From Simmondsia chinensis (taxonomy: Eukaryota; Streptophyta; Magnoliopsida; Caryophyllales; Simmondsiaceae): a stretch of 64,000 bases of DNA. The notes under the pieces were generated by a model. That model saw only the letters and a list, made by a program, of their open reading frames with translations, was not told where the DNA came from and ran no database searches. The translations under genes and the position numbers were made by a program. Within the stretch, counting starts at the first letter, position 1. The number at the start of each line of letters is the position of its first letter. The stretch is from assembly GCA_018398585.1 (NCBI GenBank), contig JAGTTD010000006.1, forward strand, positions 694,501-758,500, in the 5' to 3' direction. Of this stretch, positions 31,295 through 43,596 are shown one piece after another.

Positions 31295-31795
31295 TAAATT
31301 TATGTGATTGATGTAAGACGAGTAGCAGAAGAGTTTCTGGAGCAGCTGGACCGTCAGAAACCCAAATGGGTGGGTCGGAAGTACTAATTTGTGTAGACAG
31401 CTTCAAATGGATATAACTTTTGATCCGTAAGGAGTTATGAAGTCTTTCACCTGTCAAATCGAAGCCATTGGACTTAACTATGCAACCCAAGCAGCTTCAC
31501 TGCTAACCCCTCCTTTTTTTTCAAATTCTTCCTGTAAACGTGTTTTTGGGCCACTTTTACATTTTTCGGATAGTTCAGGACATTGTCGTAATTTTATTTG
31601 GTAGGGCATTTATATAATTTTGCATTTTAGAGCTTCTTGTTTTCCTATAAATACACATTATGGTCCGTTATATCCCTCATTTCAAAAATTTATGAGTATA
31701 AACTCTAGTTATTTCTCTCTCGTCCGTGGATTCTGAGCTTTTTCTTCGATTTGATGCACATAATTTGAATTTTACGTTTTCATTTTGCATAAAAA
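31295..31795 (+). mobile_element. Solo LTR-like repeat, relative of 60940-61440
   Basis: Landmarks occur in the same order as at 60940-61440: gatgtaagacgagtag, aaacccaaatgg, aaggagttatg, 'cgtgttt.tgggccac', tcctataaatac (TATA-like) and tggattctgagctttttctt. It is inserted upstream of kinase copy 1, within the flank shared by the array copies. No internal region is seen. Confidence 0.6.
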
Positions 31796-31849
31796 ATATC
31801 GGGATATTTAAGTAATAAGATTACAATTTGATAATTGCTCTTTTGTTCA

Positions 31850-32220
31850 TGGTGGACTGATTCAAAGCACGAAACTTCCAAGCAAAACTTGCTGGAGTTT
31901 GACTTTGACTAATTAGTTTGATATTTTGTTGGTCCCAGCTAAGTCTATGAAGTTAATACTTAGAATCGACGTGTAAGATTCTGTAAGGTTGTATCTTAAA
32001 ATTAATTGATATTATAGATAAATTTGTTACGACAAATATCTAATAATTATAATTTAAAAGAATTGAGAGGTAGAAAAATAATGGCACAGAGAGTTACGTA
32101 AAAACCTTCAATTGAAGGAAACAACCACGAGTGGAGGAGGAAGCAGTGCACTAAACTAAGAAGGAGAAGAAGGAATCGGTGCCACCAATAATATCACATA
32201 TATAGACATTCTGAAACCTT
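31850..32220 (-). promoter_or_regulatory. Upstream flank of kinase copy 1, conserved with copy 3
   Basis: The phrases gaaacttccaagcaa, gtttgactttgactaa, cctagctaagtc-like text, aaaaccttcaat and atatatagacattctgaaac recur in order at 53515-54110 upstream of copy 3. The block contains two overlapping W-box cores (TTTGACTTTGACT, 31898-31910), the binding site of WRKY factors. It lies about 2.1 kb upstream of the copy 1 start. Its function as a promoter is inference. Confidence 0.45.
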
Positions 32221-33165
32221 TATTTTGCTATTGGATCGGGTCCCTTCGATATCACTATAGACCTCAGCTTTTGAATTGAGATATTGATTCAAAGTATAAC
32301 ACAATAGAATGAAGTATCCCACTAAGTTTATACGTTAATGTTTGTTGGACAACTGACTTGATAAGCCACTGTTTTATCAATATCTCATAAGTTGAGATAT
32401 ATTTCGAACTTGTCCCGCTAATGTAGTGGGTTGATTTTCTCCCTCCTTTGTAGGGAGTACTAATTTTCTCCCGATACTCAACTTCTTTCTAGAGTCATAC
32501 CATCTCTGACTTTTGGTTTTAGTGAGGTGGAAAACTAAAGAACTCTGGTAACACTCTAAGTTAATACTATGGTTCTCATGGCGATCTATCAAGACAGTAA
32601 TGCAAGTCCAAATCCAATTCTGCAACTAAAATATTCTGTAAACTTTATATTTATCTTTTACCTATATTTTCGTTCGATTTTGATATTAAGAACTCTTTAG
32701 TATATGTAGATGTAGTCTTTAATAATATTATATAGTGTTTAACAATACTAAAATATTGCATGATTGCAGCACACTTATGGAAGAATCATTCAATATAGTA
32801 GTAACGTAATCTCAATAGAGTTGACTTGCATGAGGACGTTGACTATAATAAGGTATTAATATTATGCTATAAATGTGGGTGATTTTTTTTAAATAGTGTA
32901 TTTTGATTTTTTATTTTTAAAATAGCACGTTAAAATTTAAAATTATTAAAATAGTATGCGAAGACTGAAGTTTTTAATCATAAATGAGATTTTTTAAAAG
33001 AATTTTAGAATCAGTACAAAATTGTACTCGTGATTGAGATTCAAAATGCCAATGAAGTTTTTAATCAAATTATCAAAAAGAGGAGTTTTTGACGGGGACT
33101 TAAGATACGAAAAACAAAGACCGAATAATTATATTTGTAACAATTGGAGTGTAAAATCAATTGTA
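32220..33165. other. Spacer without a recognisable gene
   Basis: AT-rich. No domain, RNA gene or clear repeat is recognised on either strand. Confidence 0.35.
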
Positions 33166-33169
33166 TGAG

Positions 33170-33810
33170 GTACAGAGTCTAGTATTTGGAAGGGAGTACT
33201 TGAAAGCCGAGATAGATTGACGAGGCTATGGGATGATCGAGCAGGTGAAATGTTGAGGTCCTACAGTAGCTCTGGTCGGTTCTTACTAAGGATTGCGTAT
33301 GATAGAGTTCGAGATACTAGGGAGAAATGTCATTGGAAGAGGACGATTTGGGATAACATTGTTCTTCCGAGACACAGTTTCATACACTAGATTGCAGCTA
33401 AAGAGATATTATTGACAGATGATAAGCTTCAAAAAGGGGATTTTGCATCAAAAGCCAATGCTCATTGTGTGGCGCACAGATGGAGGATGGGCAACATAAT
33501 TTTTTCGGTGTGTTTGGGCACAGAAGGTTATGGAAATGGATTTGCGAGTGGAGTAGTATTAAGTACTTTTCATTGCTCGCTGATATGTTAGAATGGTTCA
33601 AAAAATTGGTTCAAAATCGTTTGGTGGTAGGTAAGATAAAGAGATTGGTACTTGCGGTATTTGTTTACTTGATATGGAGAGAGAAAAACTCCCGAAGATT
33701 TAATGAGAATGCCTTGTCGGTGCAACAAATGGCTTATGAGATAAAAAAGATGATATGGACCCGGCTAAATTTTCTGAAAATTGAAGGTGATCTTTTGGAA
33801 TCCAAATAGT
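33170..33810 (+). mobile_element. LINE ORF2 C-terminal remnant with zf-RVT signature
   Basis: In shifting frames it reads REKCHWKRTIWDNIVLPRHS, then a stop, AAKEILLTDDKLQKGDF, CALCG-like text and AQMEDGQHNFF, and later VYLIWREKNSRRFNE. These are the W..IW...P.RHSF, L-x-T-x-D-x-L, C..CG...E...H-F-F and LIW-R-E-x-N-x-R-x-F marks of the LINE zf-RVT region. At least one stop and one frameshift break it. Confidence 0.75.
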
Positions 33811-34205
33811 GACAAAAGTCCCATTTTGGTCACCAAAGTGACCAAAAATGGACAAGTTGGTCACCCAACTCAAAATTTGAAAATTTTAGTCACCCAACTC
33901 TTAAAAAATGTTCCATTTGGTCACTAAAGTCATTTAAAATTGGACAAATTAGTCACCCAACTCAAATTTTACATAATTTGGTCACTCAACTCCTAATTAA
34001 AATCTCATTTAGTCACCTAAGTGATTTTAAATTGACAAATTGGTCTGTCAAATCATATTTTGAAAGATTCAATCACATAACTTCTAATAAAAATTTATTT
34101 AGTCACCCAAGTAGTTTGAAATGGACAAGTTGGTCACCCAAATCAAATTTGGAAAACTCTATTTTCCAACTTTAAAAGAATATATTTTGATCACTTACGT
34201 GATTT
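33805..34205 (+). repeat. Degenerate tandem repeat built on 'ggtcacccaactc'
   Basis: The phrases ttggtcacc(c)aact, aaatggacaagttggtcacc and catttagtcacc recur roughly every 90-100 bases over about 400 bases, with decay toward the right. Confidence 0.75.
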
Positions 34206-34843
34206 TAAAATAATAAAATTCATAGCTCAAATATAAAAATAACTAATTTAATATACCTCTAAAAATTTTAATGACATATTTTTAAAATGATAAAATTTAT
34301 TACCAAATTGAAAAATATAAAATATTTTTAATTTGAGCACTAAAATTTATAAGGACAAAATAAATTACTAATATATAAATTTTTTGAGCAATTATGGCTA
34401 TTTTAAATAATTTTTTGATAATATACATTAATATTGCAATATCTATAATCTTTTGTTAATTTTTTTTTAGTGTGAAGGGCATAAATACCTACATTTCTAA
34501 CAATATCAAAATATCAAAAAAAGATGAATTATAAATTATTAAACAATATCAATAAAAATTGCTTTCACTAATTAATATTTTTTAAATAAAGCGGTTCCTT
34601 TTCTTATATAATCAAAAAAAGGAGGTACATAGTAAACATAGAGCATTTTAGCTCTCCCTAGTGCATAGAGCACATATGCTCTAAATCTATCCAATATAAT
34701 CAAAAAATCATAACCCATCCATCTTTACAACCCAAAATACAAAAAAATTGCATACACTGACAAAAATCATTATAACTTTCCCTAAACGCCCATTTAACAT
34801 AACATTCAGTCAACAAAAACAAAACAGATGTTCAATTAGTTCT
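34205..34843. other. AT-rich spacer
   Basis: No gene or known repeat is seen. It lies past the 3' end of the transposase remnant (which is on the minus strand) and may include its 3' end and terminal repeat. Confidence 0.35.
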
Positions 34844-36066
34844 TTAAAAATCGTCCTGTTGTCCTTCCGCATATGCCTCATGGTCGACAATAGGTAGCAT
34901 TCTGTTTGCAACAAGTTCAATCAAAGGATTATTTTCTTGAATATCTCCATGTTGACTTTGCCTCTTCACCTACAATGGGACAACATGTTGGTTTAGAAGA
35001 AGGAAAAACAGAACATTTTTCTCAAAGAGGGAACATAAGTTAGCTGAGTATCCAATAAAAAGTATACCGATAGTTTGCCAAGTGTTGACTGAGATTGCTG
35101 TGTCGGAAAATGTGCTTGTAGGCCTTCATTTTGAGAATCGTGTTGAAGCTTTTTGCAATAGATTTTGTTATGACCTTTGCCACCGCCTGAACTACAAGTA
35201 ATAGTTCCCCCTTTTTTGCTCACCTTGCCACTCTTCTTGGGCTCATTTGCTTCTTTCCTTCTCTTCTTCTTCGGCCTATGCGTACATTTGATACAATCAG
35301 GTGCTTTGATTGGCCCTCTTTCAGTCCTCGGCCATAATTGTTCCCCGTTCAGTGGTTCCATAACATATTCATATGCTTTTAGATATTGGTCTTTTGTATA
35401 CCATGATGAAACATATTCCTCCGGTTGGTATCTTTGGAACCATATAGCCGCAACTGCGTGAGCACAAGGAATACGAGACAAATCCCATGCTCTACATGCA
35501 CATGTCTTCTCTACCAAGTCCACAATATACTTCTCTCCCCACAATCCGCTATTAACTTCAAAGCACACCCCCCCATTATGTTGAACATGCCACTTCCTTG
35601 CTTGATTTTTAGATTTCTCCAACTTTACATGAATTCTTGGACATATTATAATATCCTTATTACCTGTTTCATCTCTCTTTCTCCACAATCTTTGCATGGC
35701 AAGCTCACGAATATCTTCTAGCATGCTAATGATAGGCTTACCTCGAGCTTCAAGGATGACGCCATTGAAAACCTCATTCATATTATTGTCAACCGAGTCA
35801 CAAGAAGGATGACTTGGAAAAAAAGCCCTTGACCAGTATTTGGGTGGAGTGTGATCTCGCAAATAAGTAGCAGCTTCTACATCTATCTCTTCAAGCTCTT
35901 TGAGAATGTCTTCAAATTGATTAGGATGAGTAGACTTCGCTAACCTCCAAAAGAATTGGCGATATAATCATCCCTTCCATCTTTTCCTCAAATTTGCATA
36001 GATGTGCCTCGCACAACATCTATGTTCAACTAAAGGAAAGAGTTCATCAATAGCATTTATCAAGCC
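34844..36066 (-). pseudogene. MuDR/MULE-type transposase, C-terminal half, broken
   Basis: Minus-strand exons 36066-35068 and 34969-34844 can be joined at GT-AG sites in phase 0. Reading order: GLINAIDELFPLVEHRCCAR and HIYANLRKRWKG (end of the MULE catalytic domain), FEDILKELEEID, then a SWIM zinc finger (CACRAWDLSRIPCAHAVAAI), a basic segment (RPKKKRRKEANEPKKSGK) and a Cys/His knuckle (CSSGGGKGHNKIYCKK). The last exon encodes VKRQSQHGDIQE...QQDDF and a stop. A TGA at about 35967-35969 follows KRWKG; CGA to TGA by C-to-T decay is a simple explanation. The N-terminal half and catalytic DDE residues are not found upstream, so the element is truncated as well as interrupted. Confidence 0.8.
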
Positions 36067-36717
36067 CTACAATTAAAAATTTCAAGATAAACGCATTAAT
36101 AATGAAATTAAAAATTAACTGAACTACAAAGAATATATAAAACATGACAAAAGTTATATATGTATAGATCGGCCTTATGTATAGCCAATTTTGATGTTGT
36201 TTGGTGAATAAGTTGTAAATGACCAAATTTTGATAGATTTATAATATCAGCGCTTGCCTTTGGCAAAAAAATTAGAGTGTAAAATTATTTTTGAGCCTTC
36301 ATTTATCAATTGAAATTTTTGGATAGTTGTTTTTTAATATAATATTAGAATCTTGTAGACTAATAAATCAAGAGTTATCAGAACAATTCATTTTTTTTAT
36401 TTATTAATCTTTCTATTATATTATTACAAAACCCTCTCCTCACAACCCCTAAAATTCTCCATTCTAAATCATACAATTCTAGGCTATTTTATTAAAAAGT
36501 GATATTTTAAAAAATTAAAATTAAAATTAAATCACCCAAAATATGCATCCAAAAAAACCTTGCAAAACATAGCCTTTCTATAAAAAAAAAAAAAAAAAAA
36601 CCCCAAACGAATAATGCCCTTTGAACAAAACATTACATTTTTACAAAACATGCTTTTTAATAAAGAGATATGTTTCTTTGATATTTTTCTTAGTAAGAAG
36701 ACATGTCTTTTAGTGAA
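36067..36717. other. Spacer between the transposase remnant and the duplicated kinase segment
   Basis: AT-rich with an A run near 36580-36600. No coding signature is visible, and the missing transposase N-terminus is not found here. Confidence 0.35.
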
Positions 36718-37017
36718 GAGATATATCTATTAATAAAGAGATATGTTTATCAAAAAAGACGTGTTTATTAACAAAAGAACACGACCATTGATATTTTGAT
36801 GGAAGGCACCCCTTTCTTCTCTACAAATAAGAGTTTGATCATCTCTCTACCACAATATATAAACACATGAATATAAAAGATAATTAAAAATATCATACTC
36901 CATCTTATATCGTACATTAAAGAAAGTAGTAAAGAGAGAGAAATCAAAATTCTTCCGTGTCCTTACGCAATGGTAAATCAAAAATTGCTATTAATTAAGG
37001 TATGTTCTTAATCTTAA

Positions 37018-38241
37018 GGACAAAATATAGTTAGACCCCCTACACTTTGCAAATAACCACAACACACCCCCTGCACTTTCAATTTTATAAAATAGCCCCC
37101 TGAACTTTGCAATTAAACATAACACACCCCCTGCACTTTTAATTTTATAAAATAGCCCCCTGAACTTTGTAATTAAACATAACACATTTCCTGTACTTTC
37201 AATTTTAAAAAATAGCCTCCTGAACTTTGCAATTAAATATAACACACTCCTACACTTTTAATTTCATAAAATAGCCCCCCTAAACTTTATTATTACACAA
37301 AACTCACCTCCCGAACTTTCTTACTACATATAACACACCCCTTAGATATTAATAAATTTCAAATTAAAAAAAGTATGAAATTAAAAAATTTGAAACAAAT
37401 TATGGAAAGATATTTTATTGGAAATAAACTTCAAACAATATAATAAAGTTTTTAAATTTTATTTTTCAATATTTTTAAAAATTATTTTTTTAGTATTTAT
37501 TTTCAAATTTTTAGTTTCATATATTTTTTAGTTTTAAATAATTTAATTTTAGAATTTATTTTAAAAAATTATTATATTTTATTTTGTAATATTTTTATGA
37601 AAATTAAAAAAAATTATTATCTTTTAAATTTATAATATTGTTACTACAATTAGTTAAAATAAAATTTTTTATGTAAATATCAAAAAATTCTCTTATCTTT
37701 TACCTAGAAATATAAAGCTACTACCTTTGGTCTAAAAATATAAGTTCCTACAGTGTGTATAAAAATAAAAATTCATGATTTTTAATTTGATAGATTTTTT
37801 AATTTTAAATTTATTGTTTTAATTTTTATTAAAAAATTTTTCCAAATTTTTTTCATAATTTGTTTTAAAATTTTAAATTTCGTATATATTTTTTAATTTT
37901 AAATTTATTAATGTTGAATGAGTTAGTTATATTTATTAACAAAGTTCGGGGTGTAAGTTGTTTATAATAACAAAGTTCAGGGGGTTATTTTATGAAATTA
38001 AAAGTACAGGGGATGTGTTGTATTTAATTATAAAGTTCAGGGGGTTATTTTATAAAATTAAAAGTGCAGGGAGTGTGTTTTTTTTAATTATAAAGTTCAG
38101 GGGCTTATTTTATAAAATTAAAAGTGTAGGGGATGTGTTGTATTTAATTGTAAAGTATAGGGGCTATTTTGTAAAATTGAAAGTGCAGGGAGTGTGTTGT
38201 GGTTAATTAGAAAGTTCAGGGGGTCTAACTATATTTTAATC
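37018..38241. mobile_element. Foldback element with minisatellite arms and 9-bp target duplication
   Basis: Ends match over about 20 bases (ggacaaaatatagttagacc; inverted: gattaaaatatagttagacc). An exact 9-bp duplication TAATCTTAA lies at 37009-37017 and 38242-38250, the length typical of MULEs. Each arm is a run of about five ~60-base units ('ccctgaactttgcaattaaa' + 'cataacacaccccctgcact' on the left, the complement on the right) around an AT-rich centre. No transposase is present. Confidence 0.85.
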
Positions 38242-38454
38242 TAATCTTAATGTGTGAAAATCATGAAATTCAAGATCTACAAGAATTATTATCGATGCAC
38301 GAATATTTACGTATATAGTTTTTTATTTTGATCAGAAAAGCCCAAAGGCTCAATCATGTATTAACGTTAAAAGATAAAGACTAATTAGAAAATACGTAAC
38401 ATGACATTATGTTTCAAGAAAGAACGGGAAAGAAAGTAACTGAGAATAACTGAG

Positions 38455-38785
38455 GATATTTAATATTTTATTTTATGATAAAATTGGTTCCTTTGCTTTT
38501 AATTTTTACCTCGTGTTGGTTGCTAGATGAAGACTAATTTTTTTAAAAAAATAGAAAATGAGGGAATATTTTAAATCAAAGAACAGATAGAGACTAATTA
38601 GGATAAAGTTACAGATATTGAGGACTATTTTTAATAAAAGAAAAGTTAATAGACTAATTTAAATAAATTTACAAATATTATAGACTATTTTCAACAAAAT
38701 AAAAGATGAAAAATTAAACTGAACAAACTTACAAAATTTAGGAACCAAGAATCGTTTGAAAAAAGAACAATACATCTTTTACAAG
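38455..38785. repeat. Foldback family repeat (unit 1 copy)
   Basis: Same layout as 25530-25925, with tttattttatgataaaattg on the left and aactgaacaaacttacaaaa on the right. The unit 2 counterpart is 47225-47560. Confidence 0.5.
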
Positions 38786-38809
38786 TACATACCAGAAGCT
38801 TCTTTTCGG

Positions 38810-38938
38810 AAACAACAACTCCCTTCAGCGTAGCATCCTATAGGGGTAAGGCTGCTTACATTTCAATCCCAACCCCCCTCCAATCCTACTTTGGCACAAG
38901 TCTTTTAGACAATGAGTATGTTGTTGTTGTTGTTGTAG
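38810..38938 (+). mobile_element. 5S-SINE/RTE tail fragment beside kinase copy 2
   Basis: Has cggaaacaacaactcccttc, 'ataggggtaaggctgcttac', 'cctactttggcacaagtctt' and a GTT repeat at 38921-38935. Confidence 0.75.
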
Positions 38939-39324
38939 ACAAGAAACTTCTTTTGTCATGTACTATTGTTACTGAATGCTGATTGGCTTTGGGATGACGC
39001 TTCCATCAATTCGGTCTTGATGGAAGTTTACATGGTGGCCAATTTGATCCCCAGTTGAGTCTCTTTGGATTTGGATTTAGATAGGAGTGAACCATGATCA
39101 GAGTCCGAGTGAGTACCAGTATCCAATACCAAAGAAGGATCTTGCAAGTGATCAAATGGGTTAGGAGGAGGTTCAATTTCAACCCCACCCTCTAACATCT
39201 TCATCACTATGCTCATCATTGGCCTGGCCTTTGGCAAGTATTGCACACACCATAGTGCCACCTTCACCGTTCGCTCCGCCTTTTCTCTCTCCTCCTCTTG
39301 TATCCTGCTGACGCAGGATGGTTA

Positions 39325-39872
39325 AGAGTGTAAATGAATCGAATGTTTGGCGAAGCACTTGCATTAGAAATTGATTATGGCTCATTCTTGTTTGTTTTAG
39401 GGGCTCAAGCTTGACAAGCATCGTGAGCTGAGTGCGGGGATGCTTGGCTCAAGCTTTTAAAAGGCTTGATAAAAGCATGCTCAAGGCTTATTAAGAGGCT
39501 GTTAGAAGCACATTAGGATTAGTTAAGAACTTATCAATGAATAGTAAGATGGTTCAATAATTTCTCATTAGTCATTAGTAACTTGAATAGTCATCTCGTT
39601 AGCGAGCTTGACCTAATAGCAAGTTTAGCTCAATTATGAGCTTGATTTGGCTGGATAACAAGCTCGGCTTGACTCAATCACGACCTCGAACATGCTCAAT
39701 GAGGTTAACGAGTTGAGTTAAGCTGAGTTGAGCCGATTATAGAACACAATAAATTTTTATTGGACTGAGTTTGAACAAAGGCTTACAAACTTGAGAAAAG
39801 CTCGGCTTGAACTCAAGCTCGATAAGAACAAAGGCATACTCGGCTTGTTTACGTTCTTAAGAATGGCATATG
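39325..39872. mobile_element. 'GAGCTCGGCTTG' element in the last kinase intron (copy 2)
   Basis: Left end ttaagagtgtaaatgaatcg and right end, inverted, ttaagaacgtaaacaagccg give imperfect terminal inverted repeats. GGATGG / GAATGG next to the ends may be a worn target duplication. Confidence 0.6.
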
Positions 39873-40860
39873 TGTCGTGTTAATAAGTTAATATGTCATA
39901 CTCATGTTTGTCTTAAACCATGAAAAACATAACATAATTAGTTAAATTTGCATAAATTCAACCATGTCGTGCTGTATTTGAAAATCTTCTTGTAACTTTG
40001 TGTCATGTTATGATGCCATATCAAATTTTACCAATCTTACCCACAAATCTGCTGCATGCTCGTCAAATCTTGCACCTCGAACTTCTTATAAGTCCACCTA
40101 GGGAGCCACTCTTGGCTAGTCCCACTCAAGTTAGCATCATGTTTCCTCCTCTTCCCAACAATCTCAAACAACAACATCCCAAAACTGTAAACATCACACT
40201 TATGTGTCACTGGGTATGGAGTCCATAGTTCTGGGGCTGCATATCCTGGTGTCCCTCTATAACCTGACAAAGCAACATGGGTACTGTCCCTATTACAAAG
40301 CTTCGCCAATCCAAAATCCGCTACTTTAGGGTTTAGATTCGAGTCCAGAAGAACATTTCCTAGCTTGATGTCATAGTGAATGATCCTTTGTTGGCACTCC
40401 TCATGCAGATAGGTTAACCCTTTGGCGGTACCAATGGCAATGTCATGGAGCTTCGCAAATCCAATGGGTTGAGTTTCTTGACCGAAAAGGTACTTGTCTA
40501 AGGAGCCATTGGGCATGTACTCATAGACAAGGGCTCTCATAGATGTGTCAAAGCAAAAGCCATAGAGCCTAACTAGGTTGATGTGGTGCCTACCTCTGCC
40601 TTGAACTGCTCTTCTGCACTCTTGCTTGCGTTGTCCTTTAGCACTTTCACTGCCACGATCTCCCCGTTTGGAAACTCTCCCTTGTACACTACTCCAAACC
40701 CTCCTGACCCGAGTACCTGATCAAATGTACACATTGATCATAGAAAATGAATTGCATTCGAGGATAAGCATTATTTTTTATACCTATGTTTGAAAGTAGA
40801 AAACAAATTTTAATTCTGTTCTAAAGCACCTTTCATTTCGGACCAAATATTCATAAAATC

Positions 40861-40862
<2 letters not shown>

Positions 40863-40891
<29 letters not shown>
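40863..40891. repeat. (TA)n microsatellite in kinase copy 2 intron
   Basis: About 29 bases of alternating TA, absent from the same place in copies 1 and 3. Confidence 0.9.
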
Positions 40892-40894
<3 letters not shown>

Positions 40895-43104
40895 TCTTGC
40901 AAAGAAAACATTTTTTTTCGTAAAATAAAACAGACCCTTAGTAAATATGGACTTTAAACTTATATCTGCACCACCAAGAAAAGGGTCTGACCTTGATTTA
41001 TTCAAAGATTCGAAGACAAACATGTTCGAGTCATACCCATTTCAAACTTTTAAACGAGTGATGTATTCAACTATTATTCCAGAGAAGCAAATATGACTAC
41101 TAATTAGTTGGTAAATTTTGGTCATTATATCTCCTTTCTAGTCCAATAGACCTCGTTGTGCATCCTAGATCTAGACTCTATTGCGTGTGTTTAATCTTTG
41201 ATGCATTAAGAAGAGTTATGCAAGGAGGCTCTCCTAGCATGTTTTCCTTTTACCATCGTTAAAAAAAAAAAAAAAAAAAAATGCTGACTCTGACACCTCG
41301 ACTACCAAAGGAAATAATAACTATCAAACATACCTTTGAAAAATTTTGGGTGAACTCGGAAAGCTGATGCGGAGAGAACCTAATAGGCTTCTCCTTAGCC
41401 ATGTTGCTAAGAAACCTCTCCATGGTTTCATTTTCAACTTGAAAACCCGAGATGACTCGAACCATGTGCTCTGGCAGAGTAATAGTTCATTGCATCGTGG
41501 CCCGGTGATCTGGCATACATCGGGTTCGGCCTTTGACCTACGGTTTGGTTGGCTTGAGCATAGGCTGGCATATTGTTCCTAGCCCTTTTCACGCAGCGGA
41601 TTATTGCTATCACTATGACCACTGCAATTGTTCCCACTACGGTGCATACTATACCTACAAGAATGATAACTTGTCAATTTATATATAAAACAGCTAACAA
41701 TTAAATTTTGTCAGTATGCTTCACTATGAATCATATTCGTGCTTGCTGTTGTGTTGTGTTTCAAATTTAGTCTCGATTCAGATTGGAGGTCTCTGAGTAG
41801 TATAGAGTTTATCTTGTTTATTTATATAAATTTTTGCTCAGAAAAGTTTATATTCTCCATTTCAAATTTATACTGGAAACTTTTCTATCTCTACCCGTAG
41901 GCTTTCCCTTAGTTCAGGGTTTTCCACATACATTTTTCGCCTTCTCTTTTCTTTTGTAACTCTGGTTTAGATCTAGTTTTGACTTCAAAATCGAACCTAT
42001 TTTTTGAGTATTTTGCCTCACATGCACCAATGAAACATGTTAAATTTCACTGGGCCTTTACGCTTGACTCATCGAATTGGCACACATGAAATGTACATAT
42101 AAAGTCCATGTAGGGGACCATCCTAAAACCAATTGGCGTTAGAAGGAGTAACCCACTAGATTTATATGTTGTTCTAATCCACTCTCACAACTCCTATATG
42201 AGATTCACATTAAATTCTCTTATGATGTTCTTAACGAAATATGGCAGACGTAACCAATAGGGTGCCCCTCTTGACTCTCTCCGACTTTTCTCAAACTACG
42301 TCAAAACCCTTTATCTTGAATAATAGATCTTGTGAAATTTAACCAAGCCTTGAGGCTCCATCAATAGAGTTGACAGATACGATATCTACATATTTGTTTA
42401 AGTTAGTTTTTATCCCAAAAGTAATTGGCATTAGGTAGACTTAAATGCTAATCTCTTTTCTCTCGTAACTCTATTGTGAAATTTCTTACTATACTCATAT
42501 ATAAAGTCCTTAATGGATCTTTCTTACTGATCCTCCCAACATAGATCTATGCTTCACGTGCTCTAACAATCTCAAAGCACATCTTAGTTCGGTTTGACAT
42601 AACAATTTTTTTTTGCAGTTTTTAGTTTTTTAGAAACTAAATACTAATATTTTAAAAGTGATTTTTTTTTTTTCTAGTATGTGGTTATTTCATGTTACGA
42701 GTTTTCTTCTAAGACACCTAAAACAGAAAACCAAGAAAAGAACAAGCTTTGCAGTTTCTAACAGACACAAAACTATAAATAGAAAACGATACTAAATAGG
42801 TCTGTATATATTTTTCTTATACCATACATATCAATAGCAGTAGAACGGAAGGAGCCTTTAGAACTATCGGATGAACTCATTTTTCTTCCTTCTTTTCTTT
42901 TTTTTTTTTGGATTTTTGATTTTTGAATTTGAGTTTATGGATGTTTGTAAGTGAAATGAAACTAATGGTGATGAGTGGTTTAAAATTGCTAAAATATGAG
43001 TGGAGGAAAGTGTTGGGGAATTTTGTTTGAAAATGACGTCTATCTAAATTAGACACCTAAGTTGGGAACTTGATATTGTGTGAAAATAAAAATTGGGTTA
43101 CGAA

Positions 43105-43596
43105 AATAAGGATTATTTACATTTTAATACCCTAAAGTTTTTACAATTAATAAAAAAGAACATGACCTTTTTGAATCGATGAAAATGCCCTAAGTTTTTT
43201 GTCGTATTAATAAAAAGGCTCATCTCCTGCGTGATAATGTCATTTTTCATTGACAAAGCTGATGTGATAATTGTTTATTTATCAATGCTACGGTGTAATG
43301 ACGAAAGAACCCTTCAATACGCTTATTCTTACGTTATTAGCATAAAATTTGAGATATTGTAATGCGTAAAAACTATCTGTTTTTGCTTAATTTATTTCAA
43401 AATATGATTATTGAAGTGTATTTTTGTCATTTTATACTATATCGTTAATTAAAAAAAAAAGTTGTCACTATAATTCTGTTAGCAGAAAATGATGTTATCA
43501 TGTCGGATATGGACTTTTTATTAATACAACAAAAATTTAGAGGCCTTTTTATTAATTCAAAAAGGTTAAGATACTTTTTATTATTTCTAAAAATAC
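43105..43596. mobile_element. Inverted-repeat MITE, left part (split by the RTE LINE)
   Basis: Starts aaggattatttacattttaa. Its closing end (gatactaaaatgtaaatgac) is found after the LINE at 45014-45035. The uninterrupted version is at 52525-52995 in unit 2. Confidence 0.65.

Larger units (their letters stand above)
39028..42880 (-). pseudogene. LRK10-like/PR5K-type receptor kinase, array copy 2 (broken)
   Basis: Exons equivalent to copy 1 lie at 42880-42828 (uncertain), 41648-41334, 40716-40041 and 39304-39028. Two clear lesions exist. Exon 3 lacks 16 bases at about 40584-40587 that copies 1 and 3 keep. The breakpoint sits on a TGGT microhomology, and the loss shifts the frame in the alpha-C/beta-4 region (GTMGRTY lost). 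Exon 2 has one extra base near 41470-41480, after PGHDAMNY, which shifts the frame before the juxtamembrane segment. The first exon starts with an ATG (MSSSDSSKGSF) but would join in a different phase. The catalytic loop HYDIKLGN (P to L), DFG and C-terminal lobe are still readable. The 3' exon carries a 6-base gain (an extra Ser-Lys). Confidence 0.88.

Noticed and set aside
37018..38241. CRISPR-like array of ~60-base repeats
   Set aside because: Units are adjacent without unique spacers, lie in inverted arms, and the genome is a plant. Small frames within are repeat translations.
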